Of a stretch of DNA of 64,000 bases, positions 43,964-56,100 are shown piece by piece (the first letter of the stretch is position 1; each line of letters begins with the position of its first letter). The notes beneath the pieces were generated by a model. That model was not told where the DNA came from. It saw only the letters and a list, made by a program, of their open reading frames with translations, and ran no database searches. A program made the position numbers and the translations under genes. The DNA comes from Taxawa tesnikishii (nom. ined.) (taxonomy: Eukaryota > Ascomycota > Dothideomycetes > Dothideales): NCBI GenBank assembly GCA_030247885.1, contig JAPDRO010000008.1, positions 1,054,001 to 1,118,000 on the forward strand, in the 5' to 3' direction.

Positions 43964-46399
43964 TCATCTATCCCCAACCTTGACTCTCTCCGCAACCGCC
44001 TCGCCAGAGGTCAGGTTCTCCTTCCTCACGTTCGTGCCTTCCTCCTCGACGACATCCTCGCCTTCCTTCTCCGCCTCCAGCTTCGCCTCCATCTCCTCCT
44101 CTTCCGTGACCGTCGGGCCGGGTTCCCGACCGGGCCTGCTCCTCGTCTCGCCGCCGCTCATCTGCCACTCCATGAGCTTGCTGAACGCGCCCTCCTTGCG
44201 CTTGCTCAGTTCCCTGTACGTGCCCGTCTCGGCGACCTTGCCGTCGGCGCCGATGCAGATGATCATGTCGCTGCGCTTGATCGTGCTCAGGCGGTGGGCG
44301 ATGCTGATCGTGGTGTTGTTGCCCGCGAGCAGGTTGCCCAGGGCCTGGTTGACCAGGGTCTCGGATTCGGCGTCGAGGGCGCTGGTGGCTTCGTCGAGGA
44401 TGAGGATGTCGGGGTTCTTGAGGAGGGCGCGCGCGATGGCGATGCGTTGTTTTTGGCCGCCCGAGAGCTGGGTGCCGCGGGCGCCGGCGTGGGTCTCGAG
44501 TCCGTCGGGCTGTGGTCATTGTCAGTGAGGTTGTTTTTTGGCAGGGTGGAGTAGTACACTCACGAAGTCGGAGATGAATTGGCAGTTGGCCTGCCGTGCT
44601 GCCACGCTAATCTCGTGGCGGGTCGCCAAAGGCCGGCCGTAGGCGATGTTTTCGGCGATGGTTCCGGAGAAGAGGACTGGCTCTTGTCCGACATATCCAA
44701 TCTTTCTTCTCAGCTGTTTAGCGTTCAACGTGGTGACGTCGCGGCCACCGATGAGAATTTGTCCGCTTGTAGGAGTGTAGAAGCGCATAAGCAGGCTAGC
44801 CACGGTGGACTTTCCTGCGCCTGAAGGAGCAACGATTGCCACGTTGGTGCCCTGCTTGATGGTAAAGTCAAGATCTTCGAAGATGGTCACTGCCGGTCGT
44901 GTCGGATAGCTAAAGCTAACATTCTTGAAGACAATGTCGCCTCTAGCACTTTTCACCGGCTCTCCTTTCGTAGGACTGATGGTAGGATGCCTGTCCTGCA
45001 GTTCGAACAGACGAGATGCAGCACCGACACCCTTCATCAGCTCAGAGTAGAAACCGGAAAGTCCGAAGAGAGATGATCCAGCATAGGCCGTGTACATGAG
45101 GAAACTTGAGAGATCACCGATGCTGATGGTTCCTTGCTTAACCATGCCACCGCCGAACCACAGAAGTGCCAGGAAGGTCATGTTTCCCATGAAACCCGAG
45201 GAACTGAAGAATATGGCGCTGACATACGCTTCTTTCTTGCCAAGCTCAAAGATCTTGCGAACCTGCGTGTTATATCTGCCGACTTCCTGGATCTCGCCCG
45301 CGAAGGCCTGGGAAGTCCTGACATTTCCAAGCCGCTCCTCCGCGATCTTGGTCAAGTCACCCAGGTTCTTCTGGATCTTCCTCGACAGGTTACGGATGAA
45401 GCGACCGTAGAAGAAGGCGCTGATAGCAACAGGCGGGAACATCAATGCTAGAATACCAGTCAGTTTGAGACTGACGTAGCCCATCAGGCCGAACCCTGCC
45501 ACAGCGGAGACGAATGATCTAAGGCCATCGGAAACGTTCTGTGTGATGCTCTTGCCAACGATGATCGTGTCGGATCCAAGACGAGAGATTAGATCTCCGA
45601 CGCGGTTGGCATCGAAGAACTCGGCGTTTTGAATGATCGTTTGTCTGTACAGTCGCGACCGCAAGCGTGTGACGATACGTTCACCGACAATCCGAAGAAT
45701 GATGATCCGTCCGTAGTTTGCCGCAGCTCCAACAGTGAGTATCGTACCCAACGCGATATAGAAGGTTCGCATATCAAGTCCAAAGAGTGTATTTCCTTCC
45801 TCGGGAGGTTTCGTGGCAACATCCAGAATCTTTCCAATCGAAAATGGGATGGACATGGAAACTCCAGATGAAATCAGGAGGAATAAGAAAGCCCACGACA
45901 AGGTGCCCAGCTCCGGCCGCGCGATCTTTAGTAGCCTAATGATTTCCTTCCATCCTCCGGACTTCCCTGCGTTGGGACCTTCCTTGCTCAACTTTGCGGC
46001 CAGGTTGACTTGCGCAGCTTGCGTTGCTTTTTCGGAGCGCTTAAACATGTCCTCATGTTCTTCGTCTTCCTTAGGCTTATCCTTGCTCTGCTCTGTCTTC
46101 TGTGTTTCTGCGCGGACCGCGGAGTTGGTGAAAGCTCTGCGAGGTATCAGACGAATCTGTACAGAGGAAACTCCGGTGAATGATCTTGACGCCGGAGATT
46201 GACACCCTGTAAATGAAGCACGGAGGGTATAGCTCCTAGATTGGAGGATAGGAGTGACCTTTGGAGCATTCTGATAGATGGGTCCGGTCGTTCGGGCGAG
46301 ACCTGAGCGGTTGACGGAAGATCTTATTGTGTTGAAGATGAGCGTTCCGTTTCCTGTGCTATCCCAAGCTCTATTACAGAGCAATTGTGTGCCGCGCAT
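43964..46399 (-). CDS. mdl1: Mitochondrial ABC half-transporter (Mdl1/ABCB10 type)
   Basis: Two exons (46399-44564 and 44509-43964, intron 44510-44563) give 793 residues. The Arg/Ser-rich N-terminus ([26 protein letters not shown]) fits a mitochondrial presequence. The membrane domain starts at about residue 150 ([20 protein letters not shown]) and holds six helices, with [20 protein letters not shown] in the coupling region. The ATPase shows Walker [11 protein letters not shown]-loop [11 protein letters not shown], signature [16 protein letters not shown], Walker [12 protein letters not shown] and the H-loop SIAHRLSTI. Yeast Mdl1 exports peptides from the matrix; the fungal orthologue probably sits in the inner membrane with the same topology. 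The C-terminal tail is acidic. The frame is intact. Confidence 0.88.
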
Positions 46400-46949
46400 G
46401 GCTATGCGCCGCTGCGGAAGTTTTCCTCCTCTTGTCCGATGGTTGTTTTGTATCGTCTACCGGAGAGCTCTAGGCGCCATTGTTTAATCCAAGCTGTTAG
46501 AGGTAGGGTGACGGCAGAACCCAGATACAGCAAAGGGGCGGATGCGGAAGAACGACGGAAGAATGGCGGAAGTATGGCAGAAGAGAGTCCGGCAGAGATA
46601 CAAGAGTCAAAGAGCACTCATGGCGCGTTCGGAGTGAATAGTTGTTCGGCCGAGTGGTGACATTATCCAGTCACTTCATCTTGCTCTACCGCGGGCCGAT
46701 CCGAGCTTGGACCTCTTTATGCATGATACATGGTGCATGATGCACGATGCATGAGCTTTGTTCGAGCGGCTTCCATCAGTGATCAGTGCCCCACTGTGAC
46801 TGCCCCTCCATACATCTACAAACATCTCCCTTTTTCTTTGCTCAAGGACATGCACGAGACGCGACAGCAACGCGAGAACGTCTTACGTCCATTCCGCTCG
46901 CAAACAGCATCACTTCCGTTTTCATCATAACTCGAGCAGGTCCTCCACA
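46400..46949. promoter_or_regulatory. Divergent promoter region, mdl1-like and cdc37
   Basis: These 550 bp lie between outward-facing starts. At 46719-46754 there is a compact cluster of TGCATGA/TGCACGA words flanked by ATGCAT at both ends, a near-palindrome of 36 bp that could be a transcription factor site. A pyrimidine-rich leader precedes the cdc37 ATG. Confidence 0.45.
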
Positions 46950-48541
46950 ATGCCTGTGGATTACAGTAAATGGGTATGTTTCTCTCGGCGTTTGATGTCG
47001 TACCAAGACTGACAACGAAACAGGACGCTCTCGAGCTCTCAGATGACTCCGATATTGAAGTTCACCCTAACGTAGACAAGCGTTCCTTCATCCGAGCCAA
47101 GCAGAACCAGATTCACCAGCAGCGTGCAGAGAGGAAACACCAGATAGAGACACTGAAGTACGAGCGGATTATCAACGATGGCCTCCTCACTCGCATTGAC
47201 CGGCTACTGCAATCCCTACAGTCGCACAAGGAGGACGCAGAGAAGGCACAGGACGGTATTGAGCGATATGTCTTCGAGGCACTGTTCGAGAGCGCCGGAA
47301 ATCCCGACGATGACACACCGCCCCCACCACCGCCCGGAGTCCACGCGAACGTCAAAGAGCAGCCTACCTACAGCAAGATGATGGCAGCGTTGGTGGATCA
47401 GGTCAAGAAGGCGGTGGACGAAAGCAAGGACAGTGATCGTTATGGAGCCTTCATCAAAGAGGTCGGATCGCACAAGACGCACGTACAAGACTTGCAGCAA
47501 CAACTGCTGGCCAAGCTTGCCGAGTTGGAGAAGGAGGAAAAGGGCAAAATCACCAGCGAGAACATACATACGGGATTCGATAGCTCGTTTGTGAGCAGGG
47601 ACAAGCCGTCAGTACCTTCGGGATCGTCCGCTCAGGCTACGAAGACTTCATCTCAACCAGAACTTCTGAATCCGGCACGCCCACGGCTGCAATCGAGGGA
47701 AACCGGCCAGTCGTCCGGCGCAGATGCGGATGTGGAGGATGAAGCACTTCTCACCAGGAATCCTATTGATCCGGATGCGTCAGATGACGAGGACATGAAA
47801 GCTTCACCGTTGGCGAAGAAGTTTGCGAAGATCAAGTTTGGGGACTACCGGTCCTCGCTTCAATTCATATCCGAAAACCCATCTGTGCTTGGAGAAAAGG
47901 AGACGGACGGTCTGTTGGTGGAGGCGTTCAACGCACAGACCGAGAACAAGGACGAGTTCGCCAGGCAGTGTGTCCACCAAGCACTCCTGCTACAATACTG
48001 CAGACAGCTCGGCAGGGACGGCGTGCAGCTCTTTTTCAAGCGCATCATGACACCCAACCACCAAGCGCAGAAGTTGTTCCTCGACGACGTCAACTCAACC
48101 TACGCCAGGATACGGACCCGCACAAAGGAGCTGGCCGAGCAGCGCAAGCGCGACGAAGCGGAGGGTACCGGTGGCGTCGAGCAGATTCAGCTGCACGCTG
48201 TGGATCCGAACACAACCATCAACATCGTCGTACCATCCGCCGACGCTACGGAGGAGGGCGAGAAACTTGCCAGAGAAATCTTCGAGTCCTTCCCTCCTGG
48301 CTTGCAGCGTGCGCTGGAGAGCGGCAGCCTGGATAAGGTCAACGAGGTACTTGGGAAGATGAGTGTAGATGAGGCAGAGGAGGTCGTGGAGAAGCTTGGA
48401 CAGGGCGGCATGCTGAGCCTGGAAGAGGGTGTCATTGATGCTACCACCGAGGAGGGACGCCAGCAAATGGAGGAGATTGAGCGCAGTGGGCGTATGCCCG
48501 GTAGAGTTGTGGAGGAGATTGAGGATCCTGGCATGGATTAG
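46950..48541 (+). CDS. cdc37: Hsp90 co-chaperone Cdc37
   Basis: Exon 1 (46950-46973) encodes MPVDYSKW. An intron of 50 nt leads to exon 2 (47024-48541) with the family start DALELSDDSDIEVHPNVDKR and SFIRAKQNQIHQQR, a very conserved N-terminal kinase-binding region whose Ser is phosphorylated by CK2 in other species. The Hsp90-binding middle domain is seen as KKFAKIKFGDYRSSLQFISE and EFARQCVHQALLLQYCRQLG, and the C-terminal helical domain as VNEVLGKMSVDEAEEVVEKL. Total 513 residues. Cdc37 loads protein kinases onto Hsp90. The frame is intact. Confidence 0.93.
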
Positions 48542-48824
48542 ATGGCAAAGAGCAACGATTGATGAGTTATGGAGGTATTCCATTGACGTTTAGCATAGTA
48601 TGAGTGATCGCAGTTCGTAGTCGATAGTAGGCAGTCGGCACGCGCGGTATTAGCTGGCTGGCCGCCGGGTTTGTGTTGATGTGAATTGCCCTGTGGGAAT
48701 CTAGAGTGTTAATGTTGCTGTTTGAGAGCGCGTTTCTCAAGGTGTGCTCGCAGTGCCCTTTGTATGCGCCACCTTTCTTGTATACATCATGAATTGGTAG
48801 AGAGAGTATGTAAAAAGGCTTGGC

Positions 48825-49091
48825 ATGGACCGTCTCCTGTGTGCGCCTCAGTGCTCTTTTCTTCTTTTGCTTCGCCTGTCGTGTCGTACGCTCAAAGCAG
48901 AGGAATCCATCGCAGACGTCGTTCCCATACCGAGTCGATCTGACTTCGACGAAGCCTTCGCCATGGCCGCATCAAGACCGCAAGTTTGTGCGCAATGCGT
49001 CCCACAAAGGCCTGGAACCTGCGCCTTTGGATACTTTGCCAGGACTCCGGATGGAGTGTGCGCACAGGTTTGCCAAGTAGATGCTTGCTAG
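48825..49091 (+). CDS. Small Cys-rich ORF, possible secreted protein
   Basis: This open frame of 88 residues starts MDRLLCAPQCSFLLLLRLSC, a hydrophobic start that could act as a signal peptide although it contains Arg and Cys. The last 36 residues hold six Cys (VCAQC, GTCAFG, VCAQVCQVDAC) in a compact pattern typical of small secreted fungal proteins. No homologue is recognised and no introns are needed. It lies at the edge of the accessory block. It could also be chance. Confidence 0.3.
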   Translation: MDRLLCAPQCSFLLLLRLSCRTLKAEESIADVVPIPSRSDFDEAFAMAASRPQVCAQCVPQRPGTCAFGYFARTPDGVCAQVCQVDAC

Positions 49092-49413
49092 CGCGAGATG
49101 GTTTGCAAAAGGGTGGCCTTTACCTCCAGTCTCTATCTCTCAACGAGATTGGCCAGTTGCTGCAGGATGCAGCTTACGACAGCAGGTCATGTGGCGTCCA
49201 ATCTGGCCGGATCTGACCACCTGGGCGCTTCGATGCAAGCTTTCATCCCATGGATCGGCGTGCTTGCTCCGACCGGTGAGCGACATGCTTGTCATGCTAC
49301 GGCCAAATCAAAGCGGCTTGGTAGAATGCCTGGTTGTAAGACGTACATATACCCGCTGATTTCTCTTCAATCCTGTCCACTGCAGAGCAAGAGGAACTCT
49401 CTCCGTGGATGTC
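49092..49413. other. Spacer upstream of the first DUF6590 gene
   Basis: No supported gene. Presumed promoter of the DUF6590 gene. Confidence 0.35.
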
Positions 49414-51444
49414 ATGTCGGCCCCTCAGCCGCAGTTCAGACGGTTCTTTGATCAGCAGCGCGGCGAAAACTTTTATTGGTCTTCCACTGAGGGATGCTAT
49501 GTATATGAGCAGACCCGAGCACGGTTCAGACTGAATCAAGATGGGACTCGCGTGTTTCTTGCTCCGGCGATGCTGTAAGACCGCCCTTCACTTGTAGATG
49601 CGCAACGATCCGTGATTAACAGGGCTTGTCATAGGCCCGTTGCCAACAATAAACCTCCTACTCCGGGGTAATTCCCACTTTGCGCCCCGGCAATGTTCTG
49701 CCAACGCGGCTTGATAATCCTTATACCACCGCTCGGCCAAATGCTGCCCGTAACAGGTCCACGTCAGGCGCCTCTGCCGAAGAAGCAGAAAGAAGTTATC
49801 CCCCTCGCGGTGCGAAGGACCATACATGGAACACCCGGAGAAAGAGAGACACTAGATCCTCGTCTGTGCTATCTCGTGTAGTGCTTTGTTCCAGACTAAT
49901 ATAACGTTTCGTAGGTTATAAATTGCAACCGAAAAGCTTCTTCTCCTTCGGTCGAGTCAGTCAGCTCGGTCGCTTCTACGAAAGATCTGCTGACCAATCT
50001 GCAGGTATTCAAGATGGTTTGGGTCGAGCCAGCTGGGAACGCCGACGACCGTGGCACAGTAGTCACTATGCGCCTGGGTCAGGCTTATGAGAAGATCCGG
50101 TGGTTCGTCGTAATCCGAGAGGGTCCCAACTATTGCCTTTGCTTGTGAGTCTCCACTTCTAGGAGGTTGCTGCGAGCGTGGCTAAGTTGCTACAGGCCTA
50201 TTCAGACGTACCGTGGGCAAGGTGTTGCCCGGCGCTACACAGATAAATCGGAGCACGCGATTGCCTACACAGGTTCTCATCCACCAAACCTCTTGGAAGG
50301 CGAAGCTACAGCAAGGGGTGAGGATCCGATGAGGCCACCAATAAGATTCTCACAAGACGACCCCAGAGAGATGCTGGATCCGGCTTCAAGGCTTCACTTA
50401 GCCCGCTTGTATACGGTGGAACATAACATCAAAGCCATGCCATTCGGCCGTGTACACCAGGATTCGGAGAATGAGTTGAAAACGCAATTCAACATCGTGT
50501 GGGCGAGAAGGGCAGGAGGATTCTGGAGCCTTGCGGTTGTTCAAACCCAGGAAGAAGCGAACATGAGAGCTCAAGAACAGGCGGCAGCGTTGGCAGGGGC
50601 GGAGGCCGATGCACTTGCGCAAATGCAAAAGGGACTTGCAGAAGCAGCTCAAGCTCGAGGTCTCACACCAGCCCAAATACGAGCATACCAGGCTCAGCCA
50701 ATTGCTTATCGGGACCCAGTCGCCGCTGATGATTTCGACAATGGCGATGAAAGGCGGGAACAGGATGACTACGAAGACAGCGAAGATGTTGAAGATGATG
50801 AAGAAGAGGCGATCGGGACCTATGGAGCCAACGATGATGACGAAAAGGAAGGTGGATCTTCCGAGGACAACTTGGGGGCACGTGAAGCGAACAAGACTGT
50901 TGAAGAAATTAATCCTGTAGGGCTTGAGGCGGCACGAAGAAGCGACGCAAGAACTGGCAATGAGGGCTTTCGTGCCGTCTGGGAGGACGTGGAGTGTCGA
51001 GACGAAAAATCACAGGACGAAAAACCACGAGACGATAGATCACCTACAGTATCTGTGCCATCTGTATCAGCAACGACACCAGAAGAGTTGCGATTCGTCG
51101 GAATTCACCTATTTGGGAGCTACGAAGATGAAAGCAGTGAGTCTGACAGTGGAGACGCCAGAAAGATTGCCGCCATCCACCTAATGCAAGACGCTTCGGG
51201 GCAACCATCAATCTCTCAGTCAGTCAGCGAGCAGTCGTCCCTACGAACTCAACATCTTCAATGCTTGCTGAAAGGCAAGACTGGGGTCGTAGGTTCGGCC
51301 CTTACCAACAACATAAGTCTGTTGATACCATTAATCAAGAGAGAGATGTGGCTGTTGGCAACCGCAACCAGGCTGGTAACGACCCATCAATCTTTTCTAC
51401 GGCTCCCAACACAATGTCTCCAATCGCTACGGCGTCAACGGTAG
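49414..51444 (+). CDS. DUF6590-domain protein, copy 1
   Basis: Five exons fit (49414-49574, 49623-49875, 49915-49955, 50005-50144, 50196 on). Exon 1 encodes a short module, ENFYWSSTEGCYVYEQTR, shared with copy 2. Exon 2 is disordered and Arg/Ser-rich. Exons 3-5 hold the DUF6590 domain: SFFSFGRVFKMVWVEPAGN, KIRWFVVIREGPNYCLCLP, IQTYRGQGV, SEHAIAYTG and the signature ASRLHLARLYTVEHNIKA. A long helical then acidic region follows (QEEANMRAQEQAAALAGAEA; DDEKEGGSSED). The domain is a fungus-specific family without known function. One base appears missing in a G-run near 49667. The C-terminal end is unclear because the frame overlaps the start of the next gene at 51415. Confidence 0.75.
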
Positions 51445-54400
51445 CAAAGTTGTCCGCCATTGCAGGAGCAGTAGCGGGTATATATGCCTTGGCAGGATAC
51501 CATGGCGACGAAGAAAGCAATCTTTCCAGTACGAGCAAGGACGCCGAAGAAGAGAGTGACAAGAAACATGGGGACTTTCCAGCAGATGTCGCTGAACCGC
51601 TTGTCGTTGGCCAATCGAGAAGTGAAGACTCCATCCTCGTCGCAGGGGGCAGAACACTTGACCCAAGATGTCAAAGTGAAAGGCAAGGATTGCATCAATA
51701 TGCGGAGTTTCAGGATAACACCAATCCCGGTCCCGCTCATATTGGAAGATGTGCACCTCGCACCGAACTATTGGAAGAACGGACCAGATCGGTTGTAAGC
51801 GACGACGAAACGGGCAGTGACTCGGAGACTGTCAGTAGTGACAAGTCCCACGATGACCGCCATGATACAGATGCGGTCTACACCCCTGGTGCTACTAAGG
51901 CGACAAACGACGACGGGGACAATAACATCGGTAAGTCAACCTTTTTCGAGCTTCAGCTCAGGTCATCTAGGTTTTTCCGTCATGCAAGAAGGGGTACAAA
52001 AGTTGGGCGAGAGCACAAAGGGTTTCTTGAGCCTTTATGATCTGCGGTTGCTTTGATTCCCTCCGCATCTCCAACAAAATACTTGTCCATGAATCTGACC
52101 CATGGGATCAGGTTGCAAGCTTCCGGAAAGCTATTGGAAGCCTCTACTGGACCCTGGACATGAGGAAGAAGAGTCTCTAGGACTAGAGCAACAAGTCTGC
52201 CATAATCTTCGCTTGAGGGATATATTCGCTGTCCATGCTGCCGAGGAAAGCCGCTCTGAATATGTGCCATCAGATTGCCAGTTCTTGTTTGAACCATCCC
52301 CTACTGATGGTGTCACAACCCCAACGCTGGTTCAGCGATGTGGGCAGTTTCTGCAGCGTCTTTGTGACGAATTTTGCCGACTCCAGCGAGCTGGATTTGC
52401 CGCTGATTACTACAGCATGATTGTCGAAAATCCTTCACACGTGGATGTTCTTCAGGTAATTCGCATACATCTCAGCACGGTTTTGACATGTGCCCGGGCC
52501 CTTAAAGAGCCGCAACTAGCTCCTACACAAGTTCGCGATCAAGCAGTTACGCTGCTAAGATTACTAGGATTAGATCCGTCTTCGCTCATCCAACCGCCGA
52601 TTGAAGACCTTTTGGGCTTCTCCTGCGCGATACTTGCACTTGGACTGGCATCATACACCGGCTCGCACTGCTGCGATTTTTCTACACCGATCTGGAAAAA
52701 GGCTATCACCATTTTTGAGTTCTTCAACGTAGACAAGTTGAGGGCTCTGTGCGGCATGGCATTCTCTCAACAACAGCTTGCCTGTCTTGACGAGTTTGTT
52801 GGTGGGCCAGTGTGGGCTCTTGTACGCAGTGCCAGCGAGGCCAATCGGAAACAATATCGCCTGTCCATAAATCTTGCAGATTTTGCCGACCTTTGGGGTC
52901 CAATATGGGCAGTTCCCACTCCTGATGGCTCGCAACTGCAGGCTGTGCACACAGAGAGGGGCTTTTGTACCGTGTTTGGGACCCCAATTCAGAGCAGAAT
53001 TCCACAAAGCCAGAGCTCACCTTTCACTGGATCCGCATTCAACACCCTTCTTCGTCTGCCGCTTGGAGTCCGCAGGCATGCAATTTACATAATTCGCAGG
53101 CCCCTCCATGACACCCGCGCAAGAAGACCTGCCACCGACAACATTTCTCCCGTTTCCAAGCGACGCACAGCTCCTGGTCGGAGCGTCCTTAGCAGACGAT
53201 ATGTCCTTCAATCAGGTATGGGACAGTAGTCACTGTCAGCGAATACCTCAGCACACAGCACCTCAGCAAAAGGGTTATGGCATACGTAGTAAACTCCAAA
53301 ACGGGCTTCCCTACATTCAACAACGCCAACGGCTCGGTCCCGAAGCGGTGAACCTCACGATACCCGACAGATGGGACTCGCTCAGCAGCCCGCAACGGCA
53401 ACAGCACGATCTCTAGGACGCTCTCCACGACTCCGCCGTAACAACGACTGTACCATAGACTTTCGAGTTCTGAACGGGGAATTAAACGGCGTTCTTGAGT
53501 TTGCTGGCGTGCAGGATGAGGTTTACCGCTCGGAGAGTTACCAAGTTGGCATTCAGGGGGCAAACTGCTCACTGGCAATGCCAACAAAAGCTGGAAACGG
53601 CAACCTGCAAGGACTTGGAAATCTATGGTCGTTCACCATTCCAGCATGGGCTTGCCACTTCTGCCTGTCTTGAATCTCCATCTGGGGTTGCAAATTAGCA
53701 CGTGTACCGGAAACGCTCAAAGAGTGACTTTGTGGCAGGCTCTCAAAATTGCGTTCATGAGCAGAGATATAGAAGGAAACCGAGTAACCAAGAATGAGTT
53801 CTGCAAACATTCAATCGGCGATCCTCGCTGCATACAACAGTGCTGGGGTCTGCCACTGTCACAGGAAGATCTGAGAACCGTCAAGGCTATTGTCGAGCAC
53901 GATGGATCGCGGCCAAGCTGGGAGGATTTCCTTAGAAACGTCATTCCTGCCCGCCTAGATCTACTGCAGCGAACCGGCTTTGGAGATGACGGTACTCTTA
54001 GAGCCTGGTGGCCTTTTACAGCAAGCCCGAGGACTGTTCGGATGTCAGAAGCCTTCAAAAGTGGAAACCCCTGTTGGAGGACACGCCCCGCTCTGCAGTG
54101 TTCGCAGCAATGAGCTCTCAGTGTCTGAACTATAAGGGCACAGACCAAGTATCAGCTGATGCTCGTAGGATCGTCGAGGCAATCTGCGACAACTCTGATT
54201 CGTCCCCTGTGTCGCCCGTGCTCCTTACTGTCATTTCCTTGAATCCTGAGGTAATTGACAAAGGTCGGTATTGGGAAGGCAACTCCACGATTTTGGGCCG
54301 CAAGCGGATAGTACCTTACCCCGAAGAGAACTTCCGTTTTCGAACAACGGCGCTATTGCAGATTAGGAATGATGGCAGTCCAGGTCAACTTGCTATTTTT

Positions 54401-55053
54401 CTGGACTCGGATGAAGTAATTTTCCATTCACGCGACCTACTGAGAAGCCGCCACGAGGAATTGACGGACATGCAGTGCGTCGGGCCACACCTCATGTCGG
54501 TATGTGTCGGGACATTCCCGACCAAATGCTTGCTTTCAAGAGGGCGTTATCTTGTTCGTCATTGAAGTCACTGAATTGTATTCAAACAACCTGATGTGGT
54601 ACTCTCCCGTGCTCTTCGTCGCGCAGGCGGCTGAGATGCCCGTAACTCCTGTGCAACCCCAGCGCATGAATCGCCTCATGTTTTCTGATAGTTTTCACTT
54701 CTGGATAGCTCAACCCTATAGCATCATCGAGACAATATCAACGATCCTCATTCAAAACTCGCACCACCTTGAAGACGCTGCCACGTCAACCCCGTCTAAA
54801 TCGGATATCCTAGACGACTCGGAGGGCAAGCACAGCCAACATCAGGGCCAAATTCTGCACCTTCGTATGACACGAGTGCATCATATGAACAGTTTTGCTG
54901 TTACAATCGGACAAAGACTCTGACAGATGCGGGATATGTCTCTAACGAGCAAAATTGCCATCACACAATACTACCTCGCTCTCCGACACGGCTGTATCCT
55001 TCGTGGATGCCGATGATGAGATCACAGACGCTTCGTGTGCACAAGAGCAGTAA
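51415..55053 (+). CDS. Large fungus-specific protein of unknown function
   Basis: A start at 51415 (MSPIATASTVAKLSAIAGAV-AGIYALAGY) gives a small-residue hydrophobic N-terminus. After an acidic linker and an intron (51931-51970) come FSVMQEGVQKLGESTKGFLS, FDSLRISNKILVHESDPWDQ and FRKAIGSLYWTLDM. Further blocks are INLADFADLWGPIWAVPT, LLYRVWDPN with KPELTFHWIRIQH, FLPFPSDAQLLVGASL, LQISTCTGNAQRVTLWQAL and AFYSKPEDCSDVRSLQKW. I recall such proteins as recurrent unknowns in filamentous fungi but can name no Pfam family. These blocks lie in several frames. Some junctions look like introns, others like single missing bases (near 52045, 52965). The end is uncertain: stops at 54923 or 55053 are both possible. 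Confidence 0.55.
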
Positions 55054-56100
55054 ATTTCGGCTGTTTCTAGATGTCGCATTAGATGCATGGCTGTGGTAAT
55101 CCGAAGTTTTGTAACAAGGCAGTCGGAGAGTATGAAAATGTGTCGTCCAAACATCACTCTCCACAATTACATGTCCCAGTCTCTTGGGCGCCTGAGCACG
55201 CAGTTGGCTCCTCCTATCCCAGGTCGAATGCCCACCAGTATCAGGCTGTTTGCCTGCAGCCGAATAGAGCTAGGTATGCCTTTGCATGTTTGAATCACAC
55301 CGGACGGAAAACACCTACCTTCCTCTGTTGCAGAGATATGGCATTCAGGGCTGTGCAGGGCAAACCTGCGTCGAAGGAATCTCGCCTAAATCCTCTCACG
55401 AAACCAAAGCGAGGATGTAGCGCAGATCAGCATCATTGCTGGTCGGTCACTTCCATGGACTTTTTCTTCCGTCCCTCCCGTTGCGGAGGTGGCAGAGCGG
55501 GACGACGATAGTGTTGGGCCAATAAGGTCGAACTTCGTTCCATCGGTACGGTCATTGGTTGTTACAGATACCGAAGACGCGACACGTGCACAAGGCAATA
55601 AGCGCCGTGCAGCGACTAGATCGCACGATTGTAAGCCACAGATGATGGGTCACGAAAAGGTCGGAAGGAAGTTAATTCATAGGATATCGAATGCTTTCAC
55701 ATGTAATCCCGAGTGATCGGTGAACCGGTGAGCAGCCCTGGCAAGGCAACTAAAACTGCAGCTTGCCGTAACTGCCGTCAAGTACCCTATGCCAAGCGTG
55801 TTCATGTGATGGAGTCACAAGAGGCTACGGTTTGACTTCTCTCTTGGTGGCGCTAATTCAAGACGCCTGCAGCATTGTGAAAGGAGTTGTGTATCGCCTA
55901 ATAGCCTGTGAGGCCAAATGGAGGGTGAGGAACGATTTCTTTGTGCTATATGTGCAACGACAACAACTGTGGTACCAATCATATAGAAGGGTTTACGAAG
56001 CTACACCATTGAACGCCAAGATGGTAATATATAAGGGTATCAAGTGCAAGGCTGAACAAGCAGGAAAGGTAGAAAACGGGAACATAGAACGAACGAGCAA
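55054..56100. other. About 1 kb without a supported gene
   Basis: Short open frames occur on both strands without recognisable motifs. I looked on the minus strand for a DUF6590 domain downstream of the coiled-coil gene and did not find one. Confidence 0.4.

Noticed and set aside
43968-44519. Arg/His-rich minus-strand frame overlapping the ABC transporter exon 2
   Set aside because: It is a shifted frame of the G+C-rich ATPase exon, whose true frame holds the signature and Walker B motifs.
55083-55716. Short plus-strand open frames after the large unknown protein
   Set aside because: They have no motifs, no consistent frame and no splice signals tying them to the upstream gene.
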